In this document: positions 54,601 to 59,600 of the stretch, in pieces
How the letters are laid out: every line of letters starts with the position of its first letter
Numbering within the stretch: the stretch's first letter is position 1
Assembly: GCF_040115645.1 (NCBI RefSeq)
Contig: NC_089569.1
Span: forward strand, 310,001 to 374,000
Direction of reading: 5' to 3'
Length of the DNA stretch: 64,000 bases
DNA from: Euwallacea fornicatus
Taxonomy: Eukaryota; Arthropoda; Insecta; Coleoptera; Curculionidae
Made by a program: the position numbers and the translations under genes
The notes under the pieces: model-generated
What the model saw: the letters and a program-made list of their open reading frames with translations, nothing else
What the model was told of the DNA's origin: nothing
Database searches by the model: none

Positions 54601-56690
54601 AATTCTTAAGATATCCATTACCTAATTGACGAACCCATGACAAGAGGAGACAGATGAGAAGCACTTTAAACATTCTGGTGAATGAAGAGCCAAATTTAAT
54701 TCGCTTTAAGCAATAGTTTGGTCAGGATCTGATGAAAAATATCAGATAAATTTGTCCATTTCCATGTTACTATGTGCCATATGCCAATGTCCGCGCTACT
54801 TTGATTGAGTTAAGATTATTATACATTATGTCATAATATTTGTTTTAAGTATTCACATTATGACATTTTGATATTGAAATATTGCAATATTGTTTAACCG
54901 AGATTCCGTTTAATAGCTGCAATTGGAAAGCACTTGCCATCGTGCGAAAACTCGCTATGTTCCTTTAAAGACGTGAGGTCATTGCGGACCGCCAGCCGAT
55001 ATCGTGCTGCGTGCTTAATACCGCCGTTAAGTACAGTTTACAGGAAAAATATTTGAACACGATTTAAGGAGTGTGAATAGTATATTATTTACCTTCTATT
55101 ATATTTATGAACTGAAAAAGTGTAAAACATGCACAGCGTTTTTCTGCTTCATTTTCACACTTTTTTAGAATTTCACGAATAACAAAAATCAGAATACGTA
55201 TTCGGTTTTTCTCGGATATTTTAGAAAGTATTTGAGATTTTTAAATTTTGAAAAAAGCTGATTGGTCAAATTTAACCGACCTTGTATGTTTTATAGTTTT
55301 TGAAATGTTTGTACCTATTCACCTTCAAATTTGCAGCATTGTAGCACAGATATATAGATACGTCCTTTGGGTAGAAATTCCAATTAAAATGAACATTTAA
55401 CAACCAATGTGCATTGGAATAAACTAAAGTCAAGAATTTAATGTTGCTGCATTGCCTTGCATTGAGTGAACCACAATAAGCCTCAGTCATATTCCATCTA
55501 ATTCAATACAATTCAACATCCAATATACTGATGTGATTTCTGCACCATGTTCAGATGTACATAGTTCAGAAACTATCATTTAAGTTTAGAACTCGTCATT
55601 CAGATTTTAGAAACTGTCACTTTGACTTTAGAAGGGGGTATTTGGGTTCCAAAGGCATAACTTAAAGTCCAACTGATTATTTGGAAATTAAAATGGCCCC
55701 TTTTCAATCCAAACAACAGCTTTTAAATTAAATTTTATACTTTCTGAAGTATTCCTGAAAATGGTGGAGATTGGAAAATATTGGATTGATAGGCATGTAG
55801 CTGATATAGCCAAATAAATTTACAACTATTCTATGTTTTTGCTATTAAAAATATGTGATTGATATTGAATTAATTAACTCTTCTGCACTGAACTAAATAT
55901 GGACAAATATCACAGTTAAAGGCATTTGTGTGGAACAGTTGATAAAACATGCTTTGGAGGTACTTTAAATGCATTGTCCTGGACTAAAATCTTTCTTTTT
56001 TCTATGCTGAAAGTTACCAGTGCCAGTGAGTGTCAGATAAATGGTCTGGCAAAAGTCCAGAAATGAGTTTCTCTCATTTATATATAAAAAAAAAATCAGA
56101 CAATGCATCCTGCTCAGTTGATGAGGATTAACCTTTTCAATTAATTTCTGCAATTACTTTCCATTACTGGCGACTAATTGCTACTTAGATTTTTGACATT
56201 ATGTTGTGCAATAATTTTTCTCGCCATAAAGCTGTAATCATATACATTTTGTACTCTCGACTAGATTCTTTACTCTCAACTTTAAGTGTTTATTCTACTT
56301 TTACTTTATAAATACCTACTTAGAGGTCTACACTAGAGAGTCTACACCTATTTCTTTAACCCTCATAGATGTGTATTTGGCAATGAATGATATATACAGC
56401 TAGAGAAAGAAATGCCTTCGGAAATTCTAAATAGTGAGGTTATATTGGTCAGGCAAAATGTTGTATATATAAGTTAGACTTACCTGATGTATAACATTGT
56501 CACCTCCTTTACCTCTGGCAGCCTTTACATTAAGGGAAAGAACACAATTATTAGAAAAATCCCAAGTAAACAACACTGAATCACGGACAGCCACCAAATT
56601 TAGCGGTATATTCGTTAATTTAGGAAGGACAGCGCAAGCTTCTTTGAAAATTTTATGCTCGCAAATGCCTAGATAATCCGTCGAAGCCAT
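5507..56690 (-). CDS. mbo: Nup88 / members only (mbo): nuclear pore complex protein, 12 exons over 51 kb
   Basis: Nup88 sits mainly on the cytoplasmic face of the nuclear pore with Nup214 and helps CRM1-dependent export. Exons (minus strand, 5' to 3'): 56690-56484, 30301-30132, 8325-8200, 8026-7818, 7764-7602, 7549-7125, 7038-6779, 6716-6603, 6486-6263, 6200-6041, 5719-5631, 5573-5507. Every junction is GT-AG and keeps phase. The sum is 2214 nt, or 737 residues plus stop, close to the roughly 740 usual for the family. Exons 1-7 carry the N-terminal beta-propeller (VRDSVLFTWDF; GVNGVLVLQLP; FHPGSVSDSHILVLTSDNV; WPIYILRGDFAVF; DACSIICL). Exons 8-12 carry the coiled-coil tail (KYEDMKDKQDELLKR; INEMVKQVNEY). 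Introns 1 and 2 are 26.2 and 21.8 kb and full of repeats; the other nine are 52-321 bp. No disrupting mutation was seen. Identification rests on recognised family blocks, not a database search. Confidence 0.93.
5631..5719 (-). CDS. mbo: Nup88 exon 11
   Basis: Acceptor TTATTTTCAG|ATT and donor ATC|GTAAGT. Encodes IQNWKAHEIKKLPVIGE and KTIKDSLRES. The 321-bp intron before it contains a TAGCCCTGTATAG repeat trace near 5870. Confidence 0.88.
6041..6200 (-). CDS. mbo: Nup88 exon 10 (coiled coil)
   Basis: Acceptor CCGATTCTAG|ATG and donor CAG|GTAAGA. In the reading phase it gives CETLLMLVARKKPEPSDAEK and then KNKIKYQQVQ. An ATG a few codons upstream in the intron gives a misleading local start. 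Confidence 0.9.
6263..6486 (-). CDS. mbo: Nup88 exon 9 (coiled coil)
   Basis: Acceptor TATGTTTCAG|CTA; donor AAGAG|GTTGTT. Encodes LIRLTAETFREEDF and a long charged helix ending KYEDMKDKQDELLKR. Leu at heptad-like spacing supports a coiled coil. The following intron is only 62 bp. Confidence 0.9.
6603..6716 (-). CDS. mbo: Nup88 exon 8
   Basis: Acceptor TTGGTTTTAG|ATG and donor GAG|GTACCT; 38 codons. Encodes NEPFDQYIQKILKK and SKTPEECYE, the link between propeller and coiled coil. Confidence 0.88.
6779..7038 (-). CDS. mbo: Nup88 exon 7 (end of propeller)
   Basis: Acceptor TTTATCAG|ATG and donor AAG|GTTAAG. Encodes YYEPTSVITLLSDARVV followed by a charged stretch with PPKKEDI; it ends in phase 0 at SPLKK. 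Confidence 0.88.
7125..7549 (-). CDS. mbo: Nup88 exon 6 (longest exon)
   Basis: Acceptor TTTGTTTAG|TAC and donor GACG|GTAAGT; 425 nt. Encodes GPCRFSEQSE, DACSIICL, ILCIASSTGIIIHSI and a segment ending in NYVFGPD; it covers late propeller blades. Confidence 0.9.
7602..7764 (-). CDS. mbo: Nup88 exon 5
   Basis: Acceptor TTTTGTAG|AGA and donor GCG|GTAATT. Encodes KQLVNPKSV and WPIYILRGDFAVFTICIDL, the typical propeller strand of Nup88. The following intron is 52 bp. Confidence 0.88.
7818..8026 (-). CDS. mbo: Nup88 exon 4
   Basis: Acceptor ATGTTCTAG|GCT; donor CGAG|GTTGGT is weak but is the only choice that avoids a stop with the next exon. Encodes LYQIHNNEALNVG through DFDFGLPEI to KLVEARR. The intron that follows is only 53 bp. 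Confidence 0.85.
8200..8325 (-). CDS. mbo: Nup88 exon 3
   Basis: Acceptor TTTTATTGCAG|GAG and donor GAG|GTACGT. It encodes SYSLDERFL and FHPGSVSDSHILVLTSDNV, one of the strongest Nup88 signatures. The first base completes the Arg codon split with exon 2. Confidence 0.92.
8326..11892. other. Nup88 intron 2, 3' part: no gene seen
   Basis: No coding gene or transposon is recognised. The stretch holds GC- and CpG-spiked blocks (8870-8950, 9180-9310, 9940-10110, 11340-11660) alternating with AT-rich DNA. Around 9190-9235 is a dense run of short binding-site-like words (GGCGGCCGCG, TTTGCATAA, ACAATAAAA). Functional meaning is not provable here. Confidence 0.4.
11893..12512. mobile_element. Fold-back element A (620 bp, 58-bp terminal inverted repeats)
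   Basis: The left end TATAGGGTGTTTCCTAAG (from 11894) and right end CTTAGGAAACACCCTGTATA (to 12512) form near-identical inverted repeats of about 58 bp. A second, inner inverted pair (TACAGGGTGTGAAAATTTC at 11951 and its complement at 12382-12400) lies inside. The 71-codon open frame it contains shows no known domain. Termini and size suggest a non-autonomous DNA transposon with TA at its edges. Confidence 0.78.
12513..17098. other. Nup88 intron 2: unannotated stretch with short repeats
   Basis: No gene is recognised. Visible items are a perfect 10-bp hairpin CTTTTACTGC/GCAGTAAAAG (14692-14715), TACAGGG-type repeat pieces near 15373, 15685, 15735, 15862 and 16633, an AT dinucleotide run ending at 17100, and two GGATGGCTGAG words near 16942 and 16974. 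The block 13480-14330 is GC-spiked and low in repeats. Confidence 0.4.
15683..15742. repeat. Short TACAGGG-type repeat cluster
   Basis: GGGGTGTCCTATTAAA (from 15685) is a near-direct copy of GGGGTGTTCTATTTAA (from 15373), and TAGAACACCCTGTATA (to about 15742) is their inverted partner. These look like ends of one decayed fold-back element. Confidence 0.5.
17079..17100. repeat. AT dinucleotide microsatellite
   Basis: About ten uninterrupted AT units directly next to the left end of fold-back element D; the element appears to have inserted at or into this TA-rich run. Confidence 0.8.
17099..17495. mobile_element. Fold-back element D (about 136-bp arms, 125-bp loop)
   Basis: The left arm 17100-17236 (TACAGGGTTGCTCATTAGTG...) and right arm 17362-17495 are inverted copies at roughly 93-95 percent identity. 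Both the outer and the inner edge of each arm carry TACAGGG, so the motif occurs four times. The loop has no coding capacity. Arm identity is higher than in the other fold-back elements here, suggesting a younger insertion or gene conversion between arms. Confidence 0.82.
17496..20996. other. Nup88 intron 2: no gene seen; contains a 110-bp stem-loop
   Basis: A 105-codon minus-strand open frame (17820-17503) has no recognisable domain and is not called. GC-spiked, repeat-poor DNA dominates 18300-18650 and 19190-19700, including the inverted repeat listed at 19500-19646. A TACAGGG trace lies near 20585. Confidence 0.4.
19500..19646. repeat. GC-rich inverted repeat (stem-loop)
   Basis: GTTCCCCGGGGGAGATGAA (19511-19529) pairs with TTCATCCCCCGGGAAAC (about 19619-19635). 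Weaker pairing extends through ACATATATTTT against the CATATACGT side. Arms of about 30 nt enclose a loop of about 85 nt. It lies in otherwise unique, GC-spiked intron sequence. Confidence 0.6.
20997..21980. mobile_element. Fold-back element B (984 bp)
   Basis: The outer inverted repeats are GGGTGTTTCAGTTTAAATCT (from 21001) and its diverged complement CAAAACTGAAACATCC near 21964-21979. An inner inverted pair, ACACAGGGCATTAAAATTTC (near 21113) and its complement around TTAACACCCTGTGTG (near 21864), lies 105-113 bp inside each end. It contains no recognisable transposase, so it is probably non-autonomous. Confidence 0.62.
21981..23330. other. Nup88 intron 2: no gene seen
   Basis: Only short open frames without recognisable domains are present. 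One TACAGGG-type trace (ACAACCCTGTAC) occurs near 22155. The stretch 22400-22680 is repeat-poor with TAAT-rich words. Confidence 0.4.
23331..24623 (-). mobile_element. Mariner-family transposon, full length but inactive
   Basis: The 1.29 kb length fits mariner. The right terminus, read on the minus strand, starts TTGGGTCGTTCGATAATTAA and is followed on the plus strand by TA (24624). The left terminus (23331 on) reads TCGGGTTGTCCGACAATTAA, a diverged copy of the same inverted repeat. The interior holds a decayed transposase. The element lies in the same orientation as Nup88. Confidence 0.85.
23408..24439 (-). pseudogene. Mariner transposase pseudogene (DD34D)
   Basis: Read from the ATG at 24439 (MDNRSEHYRH). 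The helix-turn-helix part includes TRETAEKLNIPNSAVSLHLK. Catalytic blocks are ITGDEKW, then HHDDARP and SPDLAPSDY, with 34 residues between the last two Asp, which defines mariner. It is broken by an early stop (shortly after GKNAV), frameshifts near 24310 and near 23960, and a stop in place of the residue after RWQ near 23450; the original end is probably the TAA at 23410-23408. No intact protein can be made. Confidence 0.85.
24624..25443. other. Nup88 intron 2: no gene seen
   Basis: TACAGGG-like traces (ACCCTGCATG near 24637; TATACAAGGTGTC near 24685) suggest fold-back remnants, and the open frames are overlapping shadows without known domains. Confidence 0.35.
25444..25531. repeat. Palindromic GTTAAC hexamer array
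   Basis: Three units of the form (GTTAAC)n followed by GTAACTGGTAC. The first 34 bp (25444-25477) are a perfect palindrome, and units two and three repeat half of it, so most of the array can fold on itself. The flanking sequence to about 25585 keeps related words (AACTGGTTAAGTTACG). Confidence 0.85.
25600..25860. repeat. Structured region with nested inverted repeats
   Basis: AGTCCAAGTTTGC (near 25703) is inverted as GCAAACTTGGACT (near 25831). TAAGGTATTATCG (near 25766) pairs with CGATAATGCCTTA (near 25848). GCAACGAGTT occurs twice (near 25683 and 25800). Together with the adjacent palindromic array this is a dense self-complementary block of about 400 bp with no coding capacity. Confidence 0.6.
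25895..26560. mobile_element. Fold-back element C (666 bp, arms of 180-240 bp)
   Basis: The left arm 25895-26134 (ACAGGGTATCTACTAAACG...) and right arm 26382-26560 (ending GTAGATACCTTGTA) are inverted copies at roughly 70-75 percent identity. The left arm carries about 60 extra bases (26003-26065) that begin CAGGGTGTCAAAATTCG and are absent from the right arm. An 81-codon minus-strand frame in the right arm is explained by the repeat and is not a gene. Confidence 0.75.
26561..28388. other. Nup88 intron 2: no gene seen
   Basis: Several overlapping open frames (26570-27360) lie on both strands but none shows a domain, signal or codon pattern that I can support. The rest is AT-rich unique sequence. 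Confidence 0.4.
28391..29871 (-). mobile_element. Tc1-like transposon, copy 1 (1481 bp)
   Basis: Inverted ends begin CAGCAGCGGTCAAAGTTATG on the plus strand at 28391 and CAGTAGTGGTCATAATTACG on the minus strand at 29871. Both ends are flanked by TA (28389-28390 and 29872-29873), the Tc1/mariner target duplication. The transposase lies on the minus strand, the same sense as Nup88. Both termini and the full 3' UTR are present, unlike copy 2. Confidence 0.92.
28650..29662 (-). pseudogene. Tc1 transposase pseudogene, copy 1 (DD34E)
   Basis: The likely start is MGRGKTISLEIRK (ATG at 29662), with an N-terminal helix-turn-helix (QSEIVKSLDVPKSIVSRI). The catalytic triad is visible as FSDESKF, QRDNDPK and PDLDPIENLW, with exactly 34 residues between the second Asp and the Glu. 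Two lesions break it: CGA to TGA after ENGLFGR (near 29312), and a one-base frameshift near 29286 after LLSKKN. After the frameshift the C-terminal half is open to the stop near 28650 (ending GGHYAKY). Confidence 0.9.
29872..30131. other. Short intron 2 segment between Tc1 copy 1 and Nup88 exon 2
   Basis: About 260 bp between the transposon edge and the exon 2 donor. No gene is present. The proximity means the transposon ends close to a splice site. Confidence 0.5.
30132..30301 (-). CDS. mbo: Nup88 exon 2
   Basis: Acceptor CTATTTTCAG|AGA and donor GCAG|GTAATT; 170 nt, entering in phase 0 and leaving in phase 2. It encodes RLLPLHPPLF followed by GVNGVLVLQLP, the Nup88 segment right after exon 1. 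Skipping it would shift the frame. It is isolated by more than 21 kb on both sides and flanked by inverted Tc1 copies. Confidence 0.9.
30302..40544. other. Nup88 intron 1, 3' part: no gene recognised
   Basis: About 10 kb without a supported gene. It contains a mixed dinucleotide microsatellite (30655-30710), TACAGGG traces near 31396, 34707, 39652 and 39776, and repeat-poor, GC-spiked blocks (31600-33600; 38520-38800). The region 34880-34930 shares CTGTATTTCTGCAACGAAGC with the right part of fold-back element A. Open frames up to about 108 codons (for example 39589-39263, minus) show no family I know. Confidence 0.4.
30655..30710. repeat. AT/GT microsatellite
   Basis: Runs of AT, then GT, then AT dinucleotides with few interruptions. 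This explains the low-complexity tail of a short plus-strand open frame here. Confidence 0.9.
40545..41100. repeat. Tandem repeat, three diverged units of about 180-190 bp
   Basis: The anchor words GGACGTAATGGAAATCG (40587), GGACCCAATGGAAATCG (40768) and GGACGTAATGAAAATTG (40959) are spaced 181 and 191 bp. Each is followed by ACGCACGAT or similar, then TCTTCAACAGAACGA or similar, then TTAGAACCT or CTAGAACCT. Units are roughly 65-75 percent alike. A fragment of a fourth unit may start near 41090. The overlapping open frames on both strands are repeat artefacts. Confidence 0.8.
41671..41943. repeat. Pair of 160-bp direct repeats, second unit cut by Tc1 insertion
   Basis: CGAGCTAATTTCTGAA occurs at 41685 and 41845. 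Similarity continues with TGATACCTCGCGAATCACGA against the corresponding TTATACTTCACGGATCGCGA, then ATCACTAC. Tc1 copy 2 starts at 41944 inside or just at the end of the second unit. Confidence 0.7.
41944..43162 (+). mobile_element. Tc1-like transposon, copy 2 (1219 bp, internally deleted)
   Basis: Bounded by TA (41942-41943 and 43163-43164). The left end starts CGGTAGTGGTCACAATTGTG; the right end is TTAACCGCTACTG. It is near-identical to copy 1 over the coding region, but the 3' UTR and most of the right inverted repeat (about 260 bp of copy 1) are missing: sequence jumps from GTTATTCAA straight to the terminus. It lies antisense to Nup88, opposite to copy 1. Confidence 0.92.
42162..43153 (+). 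pseudogene. Tc1 transposase pseudogene, copy 2 (DD34E)
   Basis: Starts MGRGKTISLEIRK (ATG 42162). It is open through ENGLFGRRPAEKPLLSKKN, where the same one-base frameshift seen in copy 1 occurs (near 42540). The catalytic half then continues in another frame (FSDESKF, QRDNDPK, PDLDPIENLW) to 43153. The last residues are replaced (VIQF then stop) by the 3' deletion. The stop seen in copy 1 (CGA to TGA) is absent here, so this copy has fewer coding lesions. Confidence 0.9.
43165..45604. other. Nup88 intron 1: no gene seen
   Basis: No gene or element is recognised. The block 44340-45200 is GC-spiked and repeat-poor (for example TTCCGCGGCCGCCCGCG near 44680), resembling the other candidate regulatory blocks. 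A 100-codon minus-strand frame at 44838-44536 looks accidental. Confidence 0.4.
45608..45640. repeat. TTTA microsatellite (LINE tail)
   Basis: Seven or so consecutive TTTA units on the plus strand, directly downstream of the LINE 3' UTR on the minus strand. Confidence 0.88.
45769..46224 (-). pseudogene. LINE ORF2 C-terminal fragment (after RT, zinc-knuckle-like motif)
   Basis: The 151-codon fragment contains RIGHTRPTHGHLMERTSPPK followed by CDRCNVLLAVDHIVTKCPVY. This Cys-x2-Cys-x8-His-x4-Cys block and the RxGHT motif are typical of the C-terminal tail after the RT and RNase H domains in I/Jockey/R1-like insect LINEs. The RT itself is missing. The reading frame is open, suggesting a not very old insertion. 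Confidence 0.8.
46776..46988. repeat. Direct repeat pair, period about 146 bp
   Basis: GCTGATGCTAAAGTTGTGAC (46776) recurs as GCTAATGCGAAAGTTGTGAA (46922). Both are followed by ACATTATTGATG or CCTTATTGATG, CCATTATTG and a TTTTCG.GCG stretch. Each unit is about 65 bp at roughly 80 percent identity. Confidence 0.7.
53726..54197 (+). pseudogene. Coding-like stretch of unknown nature, split over two frames
   Basis: A Lys/Glu-rich frame (53726-53935; includes SPLEKLRRLRNEVIRSGPW) overlaps a second frame (53883-54197; includes YKMENRLQKLENFAMSEV and ends SHYSEINESS). Composition in the later part is more protein-like than other shadows here, and the helix with Leu/Met spacing could be a short coiled coil. 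I do not recognise a family. It may be a decayed mobile-element gene, a lineage-specific gene with an unseen intron, or chance. Confidence 0.25.
56484..56690 (-). CDS. mbo: Nup88 exon 1 (start codon, propeller N-terminus)
   Basis: ATG at 56690-56688; 69 codons ending GDNVIHQ with donor CAG|GTAAGT. The block VRDSVLFTWDF followed by NNCVLSLNVKAAR matches the N-terminal Nup88 pattern. No in-frame ATG further upstream was needed. Confidence 0.88.
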
Positions 56691-59600
56691 TTGGCACCGT
56701 ACTTTAAGGCAAATTATACTTTAAGTTTCAGAATAAAATGAAAATATTACAAATTTCTAATAAAATTTAAAACCAAACAAACAAAAACAATTGGACGATG
56801 AAGTGACATATGACAGTGAAGTGAAAGAGCACTGTTGACAGTTGCCAGTTAAATGCATTATCTTATACTTCTGTTTGGTTCGAATCGCTCGAGTTCTTTT
56901 GGGTTCTGATTACTTTTTTGCCGTTTTGTACAATAAAGTTGCAGTTTGGAATTTGTGAGAGTGGAAGAGGGGGAACATGAGAAAAATATTGATGTTTTCG
57001 AAAATTTTTCTAAGAAGGTTTCTGAAAAATTCACATTTCACTCACTTATTTGTAAATAAGCCATCGTCTGACGCAATGACAGTTTTCAAACAAATTGTTC
57101 TGGCATTTGAAAGTTAACGAAAACATATATGTCAGTTGACATGTATAAAATAAATGTCACGTGCCAATTTTTGTAATAATAATGTAATATTTTTGTCACA
57201 TGGTATTAAAAATTTACTAAAAATCACATACCGGTAACATGTTTCAACATTTGGCAAACATTTGAAATTTATAAAAAAATTGAAATTTTTTATTGGTTTT
57301 TTTTTAACTTTAACAATTTTGGCATTCGAAAATATTCTGGAAGACTCAAACTTAACATGTGACACATTATCTAAATCAGAAAAAAAACTTTAATTTAAAA
57401 ATATGAAAATTTAAAATGACGCTCGTAAATAAACCAAATTTTATGAGGATTGCCGAAAAATCGAAACATCTGATTTCAAATATGATATCGCCATGTCGTA
57501 CAAAACCAGAAGTTGCAATGATGAAGAGTCGGCCATTTCAAATTATCTCGTGAAATAAGATCAGGAAAAAATATATATTTTTTTAATTTAAGTTTCTTTC
57601 GAATACCTAAGGAAGTAATAAGAATTTTTGAAATCGTGATAATGCATATTCGCCAACTTTAAATTGCGCAACTTTACTTCAATTTAACCGACCACGTATT
57701 TTTAATGGTTTCCGAGATCTCATGGTTGGAGTTCCAGAAACGGATATCCGCTATTCATCAATAATTCTGTCATACTCATTGGAAGATTGTAGTAATTAAT
57801 TACGCTTTCGAAACTATATCGTTTCGAATGCCCAGCATCAAGTTAATATTTTCATGGAAAACTGCTAAAATGCATATATTTTGCCATATATTTAATATAA
57901 TAGTTTTTGCTGCATAAGATCAACATACCACTACAAATACTTTTCATGCGTAGGGTTGGTACATTTATGTTTAGTAATTCTGTTTTATTTTAAACAATAT
58001 AAATTTGCAGGTATCTACATGTCAATATAAACATACGTTAGGTGCACCCTTGAAATTACTTTCGAAGAAAATGAACTTTTGAATTAATTCGGGTAGTTCG
58101 TAGAGATTTATGCTTAGGCAGGTATATTCTGAACAATATCTGCCTATATACCCACGAAAAGTCATAAGGCAAGAATCTCGCTAAGAATCTAGAATCCCTT
58201 TTCTTGCAAATCCCCAAAGGGCCTTAAATTAACCGTACATCTTTCATTAGAACGTGTGTAATGGCGTCGAAAGGGTGGAATCGACCCCGTTTCTGGGGGA
58301 TGTGTCTTTAATTATGGAACCGACACCACTCACGATTTATTGGCGGCGGGCGAATCTTAGTGATTCCTTATTGTTTTGTTTTGTTGCCCCTTTTGCTTGA
58401 TGGGAATAAACAGGCGAATTTCCCCGCTCGGTTTTAAAATTTTCTGGATTTCATCAAGGGGTAGAATTATTGTTATTATTATTGTCGTTACAAGTACGTA
58501 CCATACCTAAGAAATTAAACCTTCCTTATGAATACATATTACTTTATTTACCACTGTCACCATAAAATTCGCCTGCGGTAATATCTTTCTAGAAGATAAG
58601 GGCTAAGAAGTTATTATTATTCTGGCACCTTATAATCTTTAATGTCTAAAGTTTCTGTATCTGCAATGTGACACCGGCTGCCTTGAATTACCCCAAATCA
58701 AAACTAACAACCAAAGGAAGAAAAAGTTTTACAATCATCATAATAATTGCTTTATCTATCAAAGGTGCGCCTACATATTGTTTAGGCCGTAAAGGGTCCA
58801 CGGAAGACTATTCCTTATGCAATAAATAGCGTTAGGAGTGTTCAGAACGTTAGAATTTCCCCAATTATAATAATCAATTTGTTCCATATCAAAGAAGAAT
58901 GAGAGAAGAACTCCACATTGATGCTCATCATTGTAATTTCGGAAACAGTGAGGAAAACGATCCAGTCTAAATGTCGGCAAAGTTGCGCTGTAGGTAGTTA
59001 ACAAATTTCAGTTTTAAAAAATTCCAGAATCTCCTGTACTAGTGAAACTATCCAGAAAAAAACTATTGATTGCGCTTTTCGTAGTTCGCATTTGTGACGA
59101 TTTCCAGGATCACAATGGTGAAGCTCGACTATGGAATATCTTGCACGCCGTACCAAAGAAAATTACTGAGCTGACTAATTTATTTTCCGCCTTTATACGT
59201 AACTGACCATTCTGCCCAGTTTTTCAAAAATATAAAATATATTTTCAAATTATGTCAAATTAAATCGAAAATATAAATAAAATTCAAAAAGAGGACTAGT
59301 TATCTGAAACGTAACGAAAGTATGGTAAATTTCCTCGTAGATATTTGAGTGAGCGAGTTATCATGAGAATTGCGAGCTTTTACAATGAATTATAAGGTGG
59401 TATTAGTACTAAGTAATAAAGAAGGGCTGCCTAAATTAGGAGGGTGTTCGGTTAAGATGTGTGCGAAGACTCGTGGGAAAATGGATCCTTAGTTTTACAC
59501 TTTATGCTCATTATATTTCAGCCTATACCCCACATCCTAGGAATAGGTATTAAGGTTATGCAGATTTAAGTAAATAAATTTCAGTGTCGTACTTGGCACA

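Larger units (their letters stand above)
46236..56483. other. Nup88 intron 1, 5' part: no certain gene
   Basis: Besides the direct repeat above there is one coding-like but broken stretch at 53726-54197 (separate entry). GC-spiked repeat-poor blocks lie at 47380-48300, 48380-48950 and 49440-49760. ACACCCTGTGTG (near 50297) is a TACAGGG-family trace. The last 3 kb before exon 1 are AT-rich and featureless apart from short palindromes such as ATTATGTCATAAT (near 54825). Confidence 0.4.
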
